Positions 48,087-58,560 of a stretch of DNA of 59,967 nt are shown here, one piece after another. The notes under the pieces were generated by a model, which ran no database searches, was not told where the DNA came from, and saw only the letters and a program-made list of their open reading frames with translations. The number at the start of each line of letters is the position of its first letter. The stretch's first letter is position 1. A program made the translations under genes and the position numbers. The stretch comes from Gnetum montanum (lineage: Eukaryota > Streptophyta > Gnetopsida > Gnetales > Gnetaceae). The DNA lies in assembly GCA_015680685.1 (NCBI GenBank), contig MNCI01023457.1:1022046-1082012 (forward strand). The letters are read 5' to 3'.

Positions 48087-48956
48087 TCATCCTCTCTCAA
48101 ATGTGCTATGTGCATAGACCATTCTAGGTTCATGATAAGGGTTCATCGGTTGCACATAGACTAGTATTCTCCTATCGAAGTACTTATTTGGATTTTCTAA
48201 GAGTTTCCAACTTCCCTTGATTGGTGGTTTTAAATTAAGGGTTGAAAGTTGGTGACACTCTTGCTCTAGTGCATCTATGCTATCAGCATGGGCACATGTT
48301 GTTCCCCCAGTTAGTTCCATGCACATTGATGAGTTTCTCTCTTGATTAGCTATCAACCATTGGGTGTTCTCTTGTTATGTGGTTGCTACATACAGGCACT
48401 TTTGTATGTTAACTTTCTGGGCACATTAGTTGCATGCAGCAAATGCTGAACATTCCTATACACTATTACCCTCAATATCACTGTGTGTAATGCATGGAAC
48501 CTTCTTCTTCTCGATCTTTCCATAAGTTTTTTGCTTAGATATTTCTAGGGAAAGATCATAGATTCCTAGGCATGCGTTTATGGTCCTTAGACATGACCTT
48601 CCCATTATTATTTGAAAGTCCCCTTTGTCATTGTTTACTTGGATCACTAGGAAATCAGCTAGGTATGACCGACCACACATAGTGGTAACAATGTCCTCCA
48701 CCAGTCCCAAGGGAATAGTGATGGATTGGTCAGCCAGTTCTAAGCAAATATTGCTCTTCTTTAGTGGAGGTAGGTTCCAGGCTTTATACATTTCCTGCGA
48801 TATCAAGTTGACTCTGGAACCTGAGTCCAGAAGAGCCTTACGTGGTTCATTCCCAGTGACTTGGAGGTAGATTAAGGGACTTTTAGGATTAGAGAGTTTA
48901 CTAGGAAGGTGGCCTTCCTTAATCCAGTTAATGATGGTATGTGTTAACATAACCAT
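48087..48956 (-). pseudogene. E5: retropepsin-like protease and conserved tail
   Basis: The open frame 48956-48456 (166 codons) holds the protease with an intact catalytic motif (ALLDSGSRVNLISQEMY). LELADQSITIPLGLVEDIV and the closing FQIIMGRSCLRTINA follow. It is the better preserved of the two family copies. After a stop, a tail at 48356-48087 (MIANQERNSSMCMELTGGTT) parallels E3 21454-21690, and both copies then run out of coding similarity. The protease would process gag, and RT-bearing partners would have to supply the rest. Confidence 0.87.
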
Positions 48957-48968
48957 ATGCGTTGAGCT

Positions 48969-49331
48969 CTATTGTTGGTTTGAAGGGAGCTCCGAAGCCT
49001 TATTTGATGGAGGAACATTTTGAGGCTCAACCACTTGTGGTTGTAAGAGCTTATTTGGACCGTTGGTTCTAAAGAAAGTTCTTCTCCTTGTGCGGTTGTT
49101 AGAACTAGCAGTGGGTTGAAGGTTTATAAATCTCATAGCATTGCGTTGTTGCGGTTGAGTGGGGAGTTCCCCTTGCATCGCTGGAGTGGGTGGTACTGGA
49201 GCTATTGGTGTAAGAGTCGTGGCTGGGTTCAGAGGATGGTATCGATGTGGTGTCTCTCCTAGGAGAAAGAGTCCTATAATACTCCCAAGCTTGGTAGTGA
49301 TGTTGTGCAGTAACATGACTGACAGAGTCAC
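48969..49331 (-). pseudogene. E5: gag-protease linker, Pro/Gln/Asn-rich
   Basis: A 120-codon open stretch between gag and protease. It is low in complexity (APVPPTPAMQGELPTQPQQR) with a basic patch (NNRTRRRTFF). The E3 equivalent is 20470-20880, where it is frameshifted. No domain is recognised. It probably serves as a flexible linker before the protease. Confidence 0.6.
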
Positions 49332-49557
49332 TTGGAGAGATTAGTTGCTACACATACTAGCCATATGGATTCGGTTGTCGGTAACTATATTTTTGTCTTG
49401 GCGGTGGCATCCCCCATGACTGTGGGTATTGCCACTGCTGATGTTTCTCAATAGGTTCTGATGAAGTTCCACTTGGATAATATGTTAGCGGTTGGTGGAA
49501 CTGCCTTGGGTTACCTTGGGGATAAGGTAACCTTCAGGGTTCTTGCCATTTGTTAAG

Positions 49558-49851
49558 TCATGGGTTAAGTGTGTACACCCCAGACTCTTGCAGATGTGAG
49601 ATTATTGGGCAACATCCCTTAGGATGGTCATACTGGCATATTTCACATCCACCATCATTGTCCATATTAGAATCCACAACCTCTTCAGTAATAGTCATTT
49701 TATCTTTACCTTTGTTACGTGCATGGTCCAAATCCCTCTTCTTCTTTTTATCATAGTCACTACTTTGCTCCTTAAACTCCTCTATGATTTTTAAAATAGT
49801 TTCAAATATACTATCTAAGGAGTCCCACATCTGATCTACCTTATCCAACAC
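49558..49851 (-). pseudogene. E5: gag zinc-knuckle segment
   Basis: An acidic helical part (SIFETILKIIEEFKEQSSDY) and a Lys-rich stretch precede CEICQYDHPKGCCP, a CCHC-type zinc knuckle as found in Athila-like gag proteins. Such knuckles bind the element RNA. The matching segment is missing from E3. Confidence 0.8.
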
Positions 49852-50001
49852 TTCTGTTGTTAATTTTTAAAGCAACAAGGTTTTCCTATTCACCATCTCC
49901 TCGAGTGGTGACTCATCCTCCTCCTCACAGAATCTCACTCCCCTTTTTCGGAGGGAAGGATCATGGTTGTATTCCTCTACGATTTCTCTTTTGCGTAGCT
50001 C

Positions 50002-50420
50002 TCATTCTTCCCTAGCTACTTGCTTCAACAATCTATGAACCTCATGGAACCTAAGTTCTGATAATCTCCCTTGGGCATATGTTCCAAGGGTTCTCCTGGT
50101 TTCATGTCTTATCCCATCTACGAGATGGCGTAGTTGATCCCGTTGTGCATAATCATGACCTAGGAAATGATGTAACAGTGCATAATATCGGCCCATGGCA
50201 TCATCCAAGGGTTCATGATTACCCTTCTTCCATCCTTGGATTTTCTTTCTCAAGTTTGACACTCGGGAGTACGTTTGATATTTATCGTTAAATAGTTCTA
50301 GCATCGTACTCCATCTTTGAATGGATTTCAGCTCTAAGGACTGGTACTAGCTTTCTGCTTCTTTGATGAGTGTCCTTGAAAAAAAATTTAACTTTTGCCA
50401 CTCATTTTCAATGTTCTGCA
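50002..50420 (-). pseudogene. E5: gag core
   Basis: The open stretch 50304-50002 reads MLELFNDKYQTYSRVSNLRK, then YYALLHHFLGHDYAQRDQL and TRRTLGTYAQGRLSELRFHE. It is collinear with E3 near 19877-20175 and has fewer stops. The upstream part (to about 50420) holds the segment ending in a Trp-containing helix but is broken. Capsid function is inferred from the family. Confidence 0.85.
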
Positions 50421-50577
50421 AGGTGCAGGCATCGTGAAATGCCTATAAGTGGTTCTATGGATCAGCATTGTATCCCCCCTCAAATCATGGGATATTATTC
50501 ATGTCTATTCTCTTGAACCTGCTATCTTTTTGGTGCCTTTTAGGTATTCTAATAGCCTTCATAATGTCTAACATACT

Positions 50578-51427
50578 TCAATTTGCAAGTAGGGATTCTT
50601 TCATGCCATGATTCTCTAGAATGCCATCGTCCTCACTCTCGACTCTCTCATCGAGGTTTCTCATTTTGCTTACCCTTATCCTCACGATGAGGTTCCTTAT
50701 GACTATGTCCCAATGTTGGAGGAGATGTTGAATGCGATGATGAAGGTGAAGAAGAAGAAGAACCATCATCATGATGATGTTTCCTACCCTCTCTTCGGTG
50801 GTCTCGACCCTGATCGTGATGACAATTAGAATGCCCATCCTTATCTTGTGTTTGTGTTTCCTCGTTGAACACTTGGTGTTCGTGGGGATTAGAACCAGGG
50901 TTGTGAATCATGGAGTGTAGGTTCTAATACACCACCTCCTTACCATTATTAGGAGGGATAACATCATTTTGTGGAGAACCTATTGAAATAGGTTCACCAC
51001 CCTTGATTTCGGTTATGACAAGCGAAGCATTATGGGGTCCTTTGCCCTTCAAAGATGTGTGGTAACTATCCTGCCACAAGTCCAATTGACATTGTGCTTC
51101 TGTGGGATGGTAGTACCTTGTGTTATAATAGCATTCAATGTACTCAACTTATAATTGTAACATGCCTATTCATGCAAGGGCACAAAGGAGCATGTTGGGG
51201 ACAGCTCTGTCTAGAGGCAACACTATGTTACCCTACAAGTCTCTCCAATGCAGTTGTTCATCTTAATGGAAGACAAAGGTAAAGTCAGGTATATATTCAT
51301 CGTGATGAATATATACCACATTGAATTGTTGAGGAACTGGCAGATTTTGGTTATGTGTGTTGTGCCACCGGCTGTCTCTAGTGTTGGTCCTATGCAATGA
51401 AGTGCTTTTGTGTGGAAAAGAAGACAT
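50578..51427 (-). pseudogene. E5: gag N-terminal region
   Basis: The start is set at the ATG at 51427 (MSSFPHKST) because E3 begins at the equivalent codon (18722), although a further ATG lies upstream at 51457. The shared block VPQQFNVVYIHHDEYIPDF is followed by a stop. The 50911-50648 stretch is rich in His, Asp, Arg and Ser (HDQGRDHRREGRKHHHDDG). The frame is interrupted at several points. Confidence 0.72.
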
Positions 51428-51554
51428 TTTAGTCTTATTCGGTGTGTTGTTTACCATTATGTTATATTTTCATTTGATCAACCCTAAGGGTTCATTCTAG
51501 CTCCTAATGATGTAAATGATTTCCTATGTTCTACATAGTGCACAAACAACTAAG

Positions 51555-51572
51555 TCCCCAGCAACAGTGCCA
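51555..51572 (-). promoter_or_regulatory. E5: primer-binding site, tRNA-Asp type
   Basis: Read on the minus strand this is TGGCACTGTTGCTGGGGA, one base inside the 5' LTR. It matches the tRNA-Asp primer site with two or three transitions, like the E3 site. Confidence 0.87.
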
Positions 51573-51573
51573 A

Positions 51574-52341
51574 TGATGAGTGGCGAGGTACCCCTACACT
51601 CAACCATATAAATACGAGTGTCTCACGTGCGATCTAGTTGAACTCCAAGGACTAAGTGCTTATGTGTCATAATGGAACACTTAAGGTTAATCAATTGTTG
51701 TCTTCCCAAACTTACTTGTATTGTCACGGTTGTATGGTTAAGCAAGTCTGGGGTATATAATTTTTATGTTTTTTATCTTTTTATTGCCTATGCTAAGAGG
51801 GGAAAGGGTGAAGAGACTAAGTAACTAACTTCCACTAACTAATATTTAATTATTCTAGCATCAGTATCCATTCCCACTTATCGTACACACCCTGAACCAA
51901 TGCAATGCTAATGGGATTACCAAACGCTATTCGTTACTAGGTTACCAAGTGTTACACACATGCTCGAAGTGGTCATACTGAATGCACTTAACTAGCAGAT
52001 TTGAGGGTCAAGAGAGATTAATTATCTAATAAATAATTTAAACATTTAACAATAATTAAAGTCCTATTTAGCTTAGTCCATATGCTACAAGTTTTATCTA
52101 AAAGTTTGTATTTATTTCCATACACAAATGTGTGCTCAGGTACAATTTGCTCGAATAAAGATCCGTTCACTTTGAGACTCCTACTACGGGCACATGGAAA
52201 TTATTCTACTACTATAGTTTGGCTAAGGGTCTAGATCTAGATGAGAAAACAAGGGAAATCCACCTCTTATTTATATACAAGGCGATGGGCTACGATATCG
52301 CGTACGCAATATCACGGCCCATACGATATCGTGTCCCATCA
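51574..52341 (-). mobile_element. E5: 5' LTR (768 bp)
   Basis: On the minus strand it begins TGATGGGACACGATATCGTA. The CGATATCG palindromes and a TATATAAATAAG box follow. The right flank ACTAA (52342-52346) repeats the left one. Confidence 0.93.
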
Positions 52342-52346
52342 ACTAA

Positions 52347-53900
52347 TAATCTATGTAACTCTAAAGAATCAAACCCTATAAAATCATTGATCAAATTAGA
52401 AGAAACTAAAATAATAATGTTATTAATTACTATACTAAATGTCCTAGTATATACATCCATGTGATGAATGTTGTAAAAAATTCTGTCATCATGATCTTAG
52501 AAATAGCAATAAAGAAACCCAAAATAAATGACATTCCCAGTGCATCAAAGTATGACTAAATTTAGGATCTTCTATGATGCTTGAAATTAAGAACTCTTTC
52601 AATAATAATGAATACCTTCTACTAGAATTCATGCATTTTTCATACTATCTTAGATTTGAACAAAGGTTTATTCTTCTTAGTATGAAGATGATCCTTCACC
52701 TCCTATTATTCTTCTATTACCTAATTTACTACCTTGAAATTGGTGTAATCTTTCTTTTTCCATTACCATGGTGCCTCTTGCTCAATCTTTGCTTCTTATT
52801 CTTTCTCTTCTTGTTTCTAGACATCTTCAAAATGAATGCAAATGAGAGTAATAAGAATTCCTATGGCTTTTATGACATTTTCTATGGTTAGAGATGCCTT
52901 TTTAATTTTTTCTTTATCATGGTTAGGACATACCAATAATAGGGTGAACATTCTAGGGACACTTTTAGAACATTCCATATACATAGGAACATCTCACTCA
53001 AGGGGACTTAAGATTATGATGGGCATTTTAATAAAAGGGTAGATGTTCCACCTAAACTAAGATCTAATTTTTGAAAAATGTGTGGAGATTCACATGCCTT
53101 AAAAATCATCCTAAATTCATAGAAAAGGACTTGGAAATATAAAATTAAAATAAAAAGCAAAAAATCCTAACTACAATACCTTGCAAGCTAAGAAAAACAT
53201 TTTAAGTTAACTTACCTAGTTGGAAATGGTCCTAATCTTAACATCATATAGCAATGATGTAGGGTGAGCTAGTTCCTTTCAATTCTTGTTCTCTTGATGA
53301 TTTTTTCTCCTTGTTTTCTTCTTCCCCATTCTCTAAGCACATTATCTCTTACTTGTCTTAACTCTTGGGTATGGTCTAGAAGGTATCTTACTCCATGTTT
53401 CTTTTCTTGAGAGCTTCCTTTGAATACCAATCTCTTTGTCATGCATTCCTAAAAATTATTGCTATCTTATATCTTAGTATGAATCAAGTAAGAAGCATCA
53501 TGAAATGGCATATTCCTAGATGGACATTAGATGCTAATGTAATCAACTTTATGACAATGAAAGAAAACTATGTATCTAGGAAATTTTAGTGGGTAAGAAC
53601 TATTTTACCTATTTTGATGTGTTTTCCTTAACCTATTAGAGTAGCTTGTTGTGGTAAAGGGTAACTTCTAAGTAACTTTTCTCTATTGTTCAATGTTCTT
53701 ATGCAGCTCCTAAATCTTCTTATTCAGTGATACATTTTTCTTAGAAGTGAGATTTTAAAACTTTTAAGATCCTCTACCTTACAATTTTTCAATCTCAAAT
53801 ATTCATTTAAGGTGGATGGTTAGTTTGTTAATATCAGCTTTGAGGATCATGACCTCAATTATTAGGATCAAAGATAAGTTTCTTTCATATCCAAAGTCTA
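52347..53900 (-). other. E6: internal region between gag and the E5 insertion
   Basis: AT-rich. On the minus strand a Lys-rich stretch near 52840-52760 (RNKKRKNKKQRLSKRHHGNG) is readable, but no protease, integrase or RT motif. The plus-strand open frames here are antisense shadows of decayed sequence. Confidence 0.5.
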
Positions 53901-55131
53901 ATCCACATTAATGTAGCTTATTCTTAGACTTAAGGATAATCTATTATGACTTAATAAAGTTCTCTTTGAGAGATTCATATCTTTTCTCCATAGTTTCTAT
54001 CTCTAAATCATCATTTAACTCTCCTTCATCTTCTTAAGCTAGATCCATATTTACAATTTCCATGTAATGAAGATGGGAGTTGGTGGTATCACCATCCTCT
54101 CCTTCTACCTCACTAGCCTCTTCTTCTTCATCTTATTTGCTTACCAAGGACTTTTTCTTCTCTCTCATCTTAGCCTTATCTTGTAATCTCTTATCACTTG
54201 AACAATTAGAGGTAAGATTTATTGATCCATTATAAACCCAACATATAATATTGATGATATCAATAGAGGAAGTGGATTTGAAATCTTTACTTTTGGGCTT
54301 ACCTCTTTGTGATTTTTCTTTATACCTTTGGCCTTCTTCTCTAATCTAGTTGGTAATCATTCTACTAACTCTTCTGGTGAGAAGTATAAAATTAGGATCA
54401 TCTTGATTATTACTATCACTATATAAGAAAGTTTCAACTTGATTCTTCATGATCTTTTCTATGTATGCTTAGTTGAAGCTATAAGATAGTGTAATAAAGT
54501 CATCCTCCAACATTCCTTTCTCAACCAATGTCATTTCATAGGCTATGAGAGCACTCTAAAGTTTCTCAAACTTTAAAATGTTAAATTCTCTTACTTCTTC
54601 CATGGCTATAATTTCAACTTATATTCAATGTTAAGAGTTCTAATAATCTTATATACAACTTTTTTTTCAAGAAGTTCTTAACCTATCTCTCTAATAAAAC
54701 TCATAAAATCATGTACCCAATTAAAGTACTAGTGTATTCTTTCATTTTTTTTTCATTTTTATATTTTCAAACTGATTTAGATATAATAAAATCTTAAAAT
54801 ACTTCATAACCTTTGTTCCTTCATATGTGGCTTCTATTGTGTTTCAAACCTTCTTGTTAGTTTTACAATGAATGACCTAATTGTACTATTTTTATGTCAA
54901 TGTAGATGCAATTGCATTTCTTACCTTAAATTTAATCATAAAGGTCTTCTTGTTACTTTCATTCCAACTTGTCTATGCATTATCTAGTGCCTCATATCTT
55001 TTGATCACACTACATTAGATATCAAACTTAAAATATTCTAAATTATTTTGTACAAAACATTTCCAAAAATCATAGTTAATGTCATTGAAGAGAGGTGGTT
55101 ATGCCAATGACATCCCTTGTTAACCTTCCAT
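53901..55131 (-). pseudogene. E6: Ty1/copia gag with decayed zinc knuckle
   Basis: The start is ATG at 55131, about 33 bases after the primer site. PPLFNDINYDFWKCFVQNN is the usual opening of plant Copia gag. VWNTIEATYEGTKVMK (with a TGA for the Trp of KVW) and a stretch ending FNILKFEKL, SALIAYEMTLVEKGM match the later part of the same domain. A zinc-knuckle-like motif near 54230 reads CWVYNGSINLTSNC: spacing fits CX2CX4HX4C, but the second Cys is Tyr and the His is Asn. An acidic stretch and a helical piece (METMEKRYESLKENF-like, near 53950) follow. Many stops and frame changes are present. Confidence 0.85.
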
Positions 55132-55163
55132 TTTACTAGGTTGTTAAATTTAAAAAACTAATT

Positions 55164-55180
55164 ACCAAGCTTTGATACCA
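55164..55180 (-). promoter_or_regulatory. E6: primer-binding site, initiator tRNA-Met type
   Basis: On the minus strand TGGTATCAAAGCTTGGT lies two bases inside the LTR. It differs at one position from the common Copia site TGGTATCAGAGC. Confidence 0.85.
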
Positions 55181-55182
55181 TT

Positions 55183-56408
55183 TGTGGATTCATGAACTCA
55201 AAAGGAAAGGGATGAATGAGTTGTAAATAAAATCAAACTTAAACATGAATATTTAAAAGTAATTAAACAAAAATTTCACAAAGAAATAAACTCACCAATA
55301 GCATGGTAAATATCACTACCTTTAATATGCTAAAAATTAAACTATGGCTAAAGATACCATAATGGTAGATAATTGGTTGCTACACACTTTCCATAGGGCA
55401 AATAGGTCTCCAAGCTTGATATTCCACAAGACCCTCAAGGACCTCATAAGGCTAAGTACAAATGTCGTGCTCTCACAAGACATACCCATTAGCCCTCAAG
55501 ATAAAGATAAAATGGTAAACAATTAACCCTCCAAAGTGAGAAACCCTTAGGGAAACAATGTAGATCTTCCCTTAGAGAGTATCTATACTCCTTAGAGAAA
55601 TGGAAGAATATAATGAAAAGAGAAAGCATAGAAATAAATTCTTACAATTAGGTCTACACAGAATAAGCACACTATCTAGGGCCAAAAAATAATGAATATA
55701 ACTTGTCCTATATGGAATTTGACTGCAAATGATTTGATAGTATATCAATCATAAATTAATAGACCAAAAATAATTCAAAAGTAACTTCAATCCAATGTGT
55801 GATGCAAGCTTCAAAATATTGCAATGAAGATCTAGATGTTTTCTTTTATAAATCCAGCACCCTATAAGTTTTTCACCACAAACTAGAGTTGATAAAATGA
55901 CTAGAACAACTTTTTCATTTTGATCAATAGCTACATGGAATGTTCACTTTGTGCCTTAAACATTTACTTTACAAAGGTTGACTCTTAGATAGGACATTTA
56001 AGATTAGCTAGGATGTCCATCTTGATATTTATTTGAGTTCTACTTGGATGTTCATACTCTAGGCTAGATGTTCATTCTATAGTACATCCACCCTCTAGGA
56101 TGAATGTAAGAGTAGATATTCATCCTAGCTAGAAATTGGCTTCTAAACTTTATCTACTATCTATTGAAACATCCACATTTGAATGTAGACCTACGACCTA
56201 CATCTGGTACTAGGAAAGGATGAACTTTGACTCACCAAAACTTGCTTCCATGCATTCTAAATTTCTCAAATGAATCTATGATAACTTCTTCAATATCTAA
56301 TGTTATCTTCAACTTAGTGACTCAATAGATGCCTTGCACACATTCACAACCAATCACACTTCTTTATTTTCTTGTTTTTAGACCACCAAAATATAGGATA
56401 GATCAACA
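55183..56408 (-). mobile_element. E6: 5' LTR
   Basis: The lower boundary (TGTGGATTCATGAAC on the plus strand) is set by the adjacent primer site. The upper boundary, ending GATAGATCAACA, is a TG..CA guess at the end of visible similarity with 42529-43868. Confidence 0.7.
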
Positions 56409-58029
56409 AGCCTCTTGGTGATGGCCCTTATATAATAGAAAATAAATAAGGTAGTATGCCTTAGTAAAAAATTTAAACAAAATTAAAATTTACTAATAAT
56501 GAGAATATTATTAAAAGTAAGAAGTTTATGTTAGTATTACCTATAAGAAATGAGTGTTAGAGATTACTACATATATATGGTGTACTGGCTTCAAAATAAA
56601 TTGCAACTAAGAATTTGTTAGAATTTGATTGTATAAATACCTTAATAAGATCTAATTACAACCAAAAGATAAAGGTTTGATATTAATGATAATAATATTT
56701 TAGTCTAGCAGTAAGAATCTTGATTTGAAAACTCTAAGTTAGGTATTCAATTTTGGTGGGTAATTTTATGTTATAAAGTTCTAATTTGATCATATTTCTT
56801 GGGATTAAATATTCTTTAAAAAAATTTATGGATTTTAATATCCCTTAGGTTTGATGTTAGTGAAACATTGCTCATTTGGTTAGGGCATATAACTTACGAT
56901 GTGTAAGTTATAGGTTAAACTACAAGGGGTAGGGTAACTTTGATACCATTATATTCCTCTATTGGGGTTACCTATAGTCATAGTGTTTCAATTCTAATAC
57001 CTCCTTTCCTTAGTTATAATAAAAATTCTACAAATATCTAATGCTAGCAAAGAGTTTACATGGACTTTATTATTGCTAAATTTTTATAGGCTAAAATCAT
57101 AAGTTTATGACCAAGTGTGAAAATTATGAATATATATATTTTTTAATTAGACCTAATGTGCAAATTTCTATGTTGCATATGAGTTTTATTCACTATGTTG
57201 ATTTCAAATTTGTGAGTTTCTTTTAATTTGGATGATTTCAAATGGCTATTAGGTTATATTTGGATAAAAGTACAATATTGGATATACATCTTGGGATGTA
57301 CTTGTAGTCAAAATTATTTTAGCTTCCAATACCTATTCCTTCTCCCTCCACTCCCATAACTAGAAAAAATAACAATGAAAATTTTATATAGATCTAGAGG
57401 ATGTCAAACCTAAAAAATAATATTGATAATAAGAAAAAAGTTCAAAGTACATCACATGCTTAACACTAAGTAGAAAACATCAAAAATAGCATGGAAAGAA
57501 AAACTTTTCAATTTTAGGAATGCTTACTCGATTGTACAATCTTAAAATCGGTGCTTTACAAAATCAAGAGAGGAAAATTAATTATTAGGAGGAAGGATGG
57601 TCTTTATTCTAAAAATATTTAAATCACTTTCAACATCTATTCTTCAACTTAAAATAGAAAGCTTTAGTGAAATATCAAATTTTTTGGGAAAGGACGATCC
57701 AATAGAAAATGATGATACATATTATATATTACAACTGACCTTACATAAAGAATTTTTATCATTAGCTATAATCTTCTTGTTAATATAATTTTTAATCTTT
57801 GAGTTAACAATATTTTTGTCACATGAAGAAAAATTTTCCTTATGATTTATTTATCTAAACTAATTAATACTTCCTATAGTACAAGTAATATTTTTTTTTC
57901 TCATTACTAATATTTTTTTACGGTCCAACATACACAAAACATTTTACTTCTCTATTTTATTTATTATCATTTGATCATTCTTATCATTTATATTAACTTG
58001 ATTTTTTGTATCTTAAACTTCAAATTATT
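56409..58029. other. AT-rich intergenic DNA
   Basis: I see nothing that can be supported as a gene, RNA or repeat. The open frame at 57597-57788 has no recognisable motif. Confidence 0.55.
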
Positions 58030-58560
58030 TTTTTAATCATTAACTTCAATACATTTTTTCTTTTCTTTTATATCTTTTTTCTTAAGAAAAAAAGAACAAA
58101 TATTAAATAAATGTCCTTCACTATGATAAAATTTAAAATATCTAGAAAGATTATAATATATAATTAGTTGAATGTAAGTTTTCCTGCTTTCTTGCAATAT
58201 GAATTCCTTTTTATAGTTAAGAAGATTAATTTCAATAAAAAACATGGACAAGAACTAGATGGTGTGGTAATAGATTCTAGATGCTTAATGGAATCAAGAA
58301 CACTAATAATTTACTACTCATTTTTTGAAAAGTAAATGGATAATTAAATAGCTTAAAAAATAGAGAATTTTAGAATATTCTTCAGATTGGATATTGAAAT
58401 CTATTGTCTTCTTATGAATAATCAACATTGCATGCTTATGTATAAATGATCCTATATCTAGGGTACGTTACATCATCAAAGCATTACTAAGCTCAAAAAA
58501 CATGAAAAAATAAGAATAGTACATAGCATGAATGGCTTGATTATTATGCTTTTGCATTAC
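58030..58560 (-). pseudogene. Probable LINE ORF1 remnant (DUF4283-like with zinc knuckle)
   Basis: On the minus strand, about 58412-58355 reads FNIQSEEYSKILYFLSYLII, which recalls the middle of the DUF4283 domain of plant LINE ORF1 proteins. It is followed by a broken stretch. The 58251-58033 frame then reads QLIIYYNLSRYFKFYHSEGH, ending in LFNIC. The spacing fits the CCHC-type zinc knuckle that closes that domain, with the first Cys replaced by Phe and the second by Tyr. Such proteins bind RNA of the element. No ORF2 (endonuclease or RT) is in the window. The call rests on short motifs only. Confidence 0.5.

Larger units (their letters stand above)
45412..52341 (-). mobile_element. E5: complete minus-strand Athila-like gag-protease element
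   Basis: A 6930-bp insertion with LTRs of 782 and 768 bp and an exact ACTAA target-site duplication. Same family as E1 and E3. In minus-strand order it has LTR, tRNA-Asp primer site, gag with zinc knuckle, protease, conserved tail, T-rich tract, non-coding 3' region, polypurine tract and LTR. No RT or integrase is present, and the length leaves no room for a deletion relative to E3. It was inserted inside E6. Confidence 0.92.
42529..56408 (-). mobile_element. E6: minus-strand Ty1/copia element, split by E5
   Basis: Two related blocks, 42529 to about 43868 and 55183 to about 56408, flank a minus-strand initiator-tRNA-Met primer site (55164-55180) and a Copia-type gag. Without E5 the element is about 6.9 kb. 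The outer boundary at the right is uncertain. AGCCT after 56408 and ACCCT before 42529 match at four of five bases and may be a decayed target-site duplication. I could not read protease, integrase or RT in the remaining internal sequence. Confidence 0.72.

Noticed and set aside
48625-48870. Plus-strand frame opposite E5 protease
   Set aside because: Shadow of the protease, which has the intact DSG motif and a family copy in E3.
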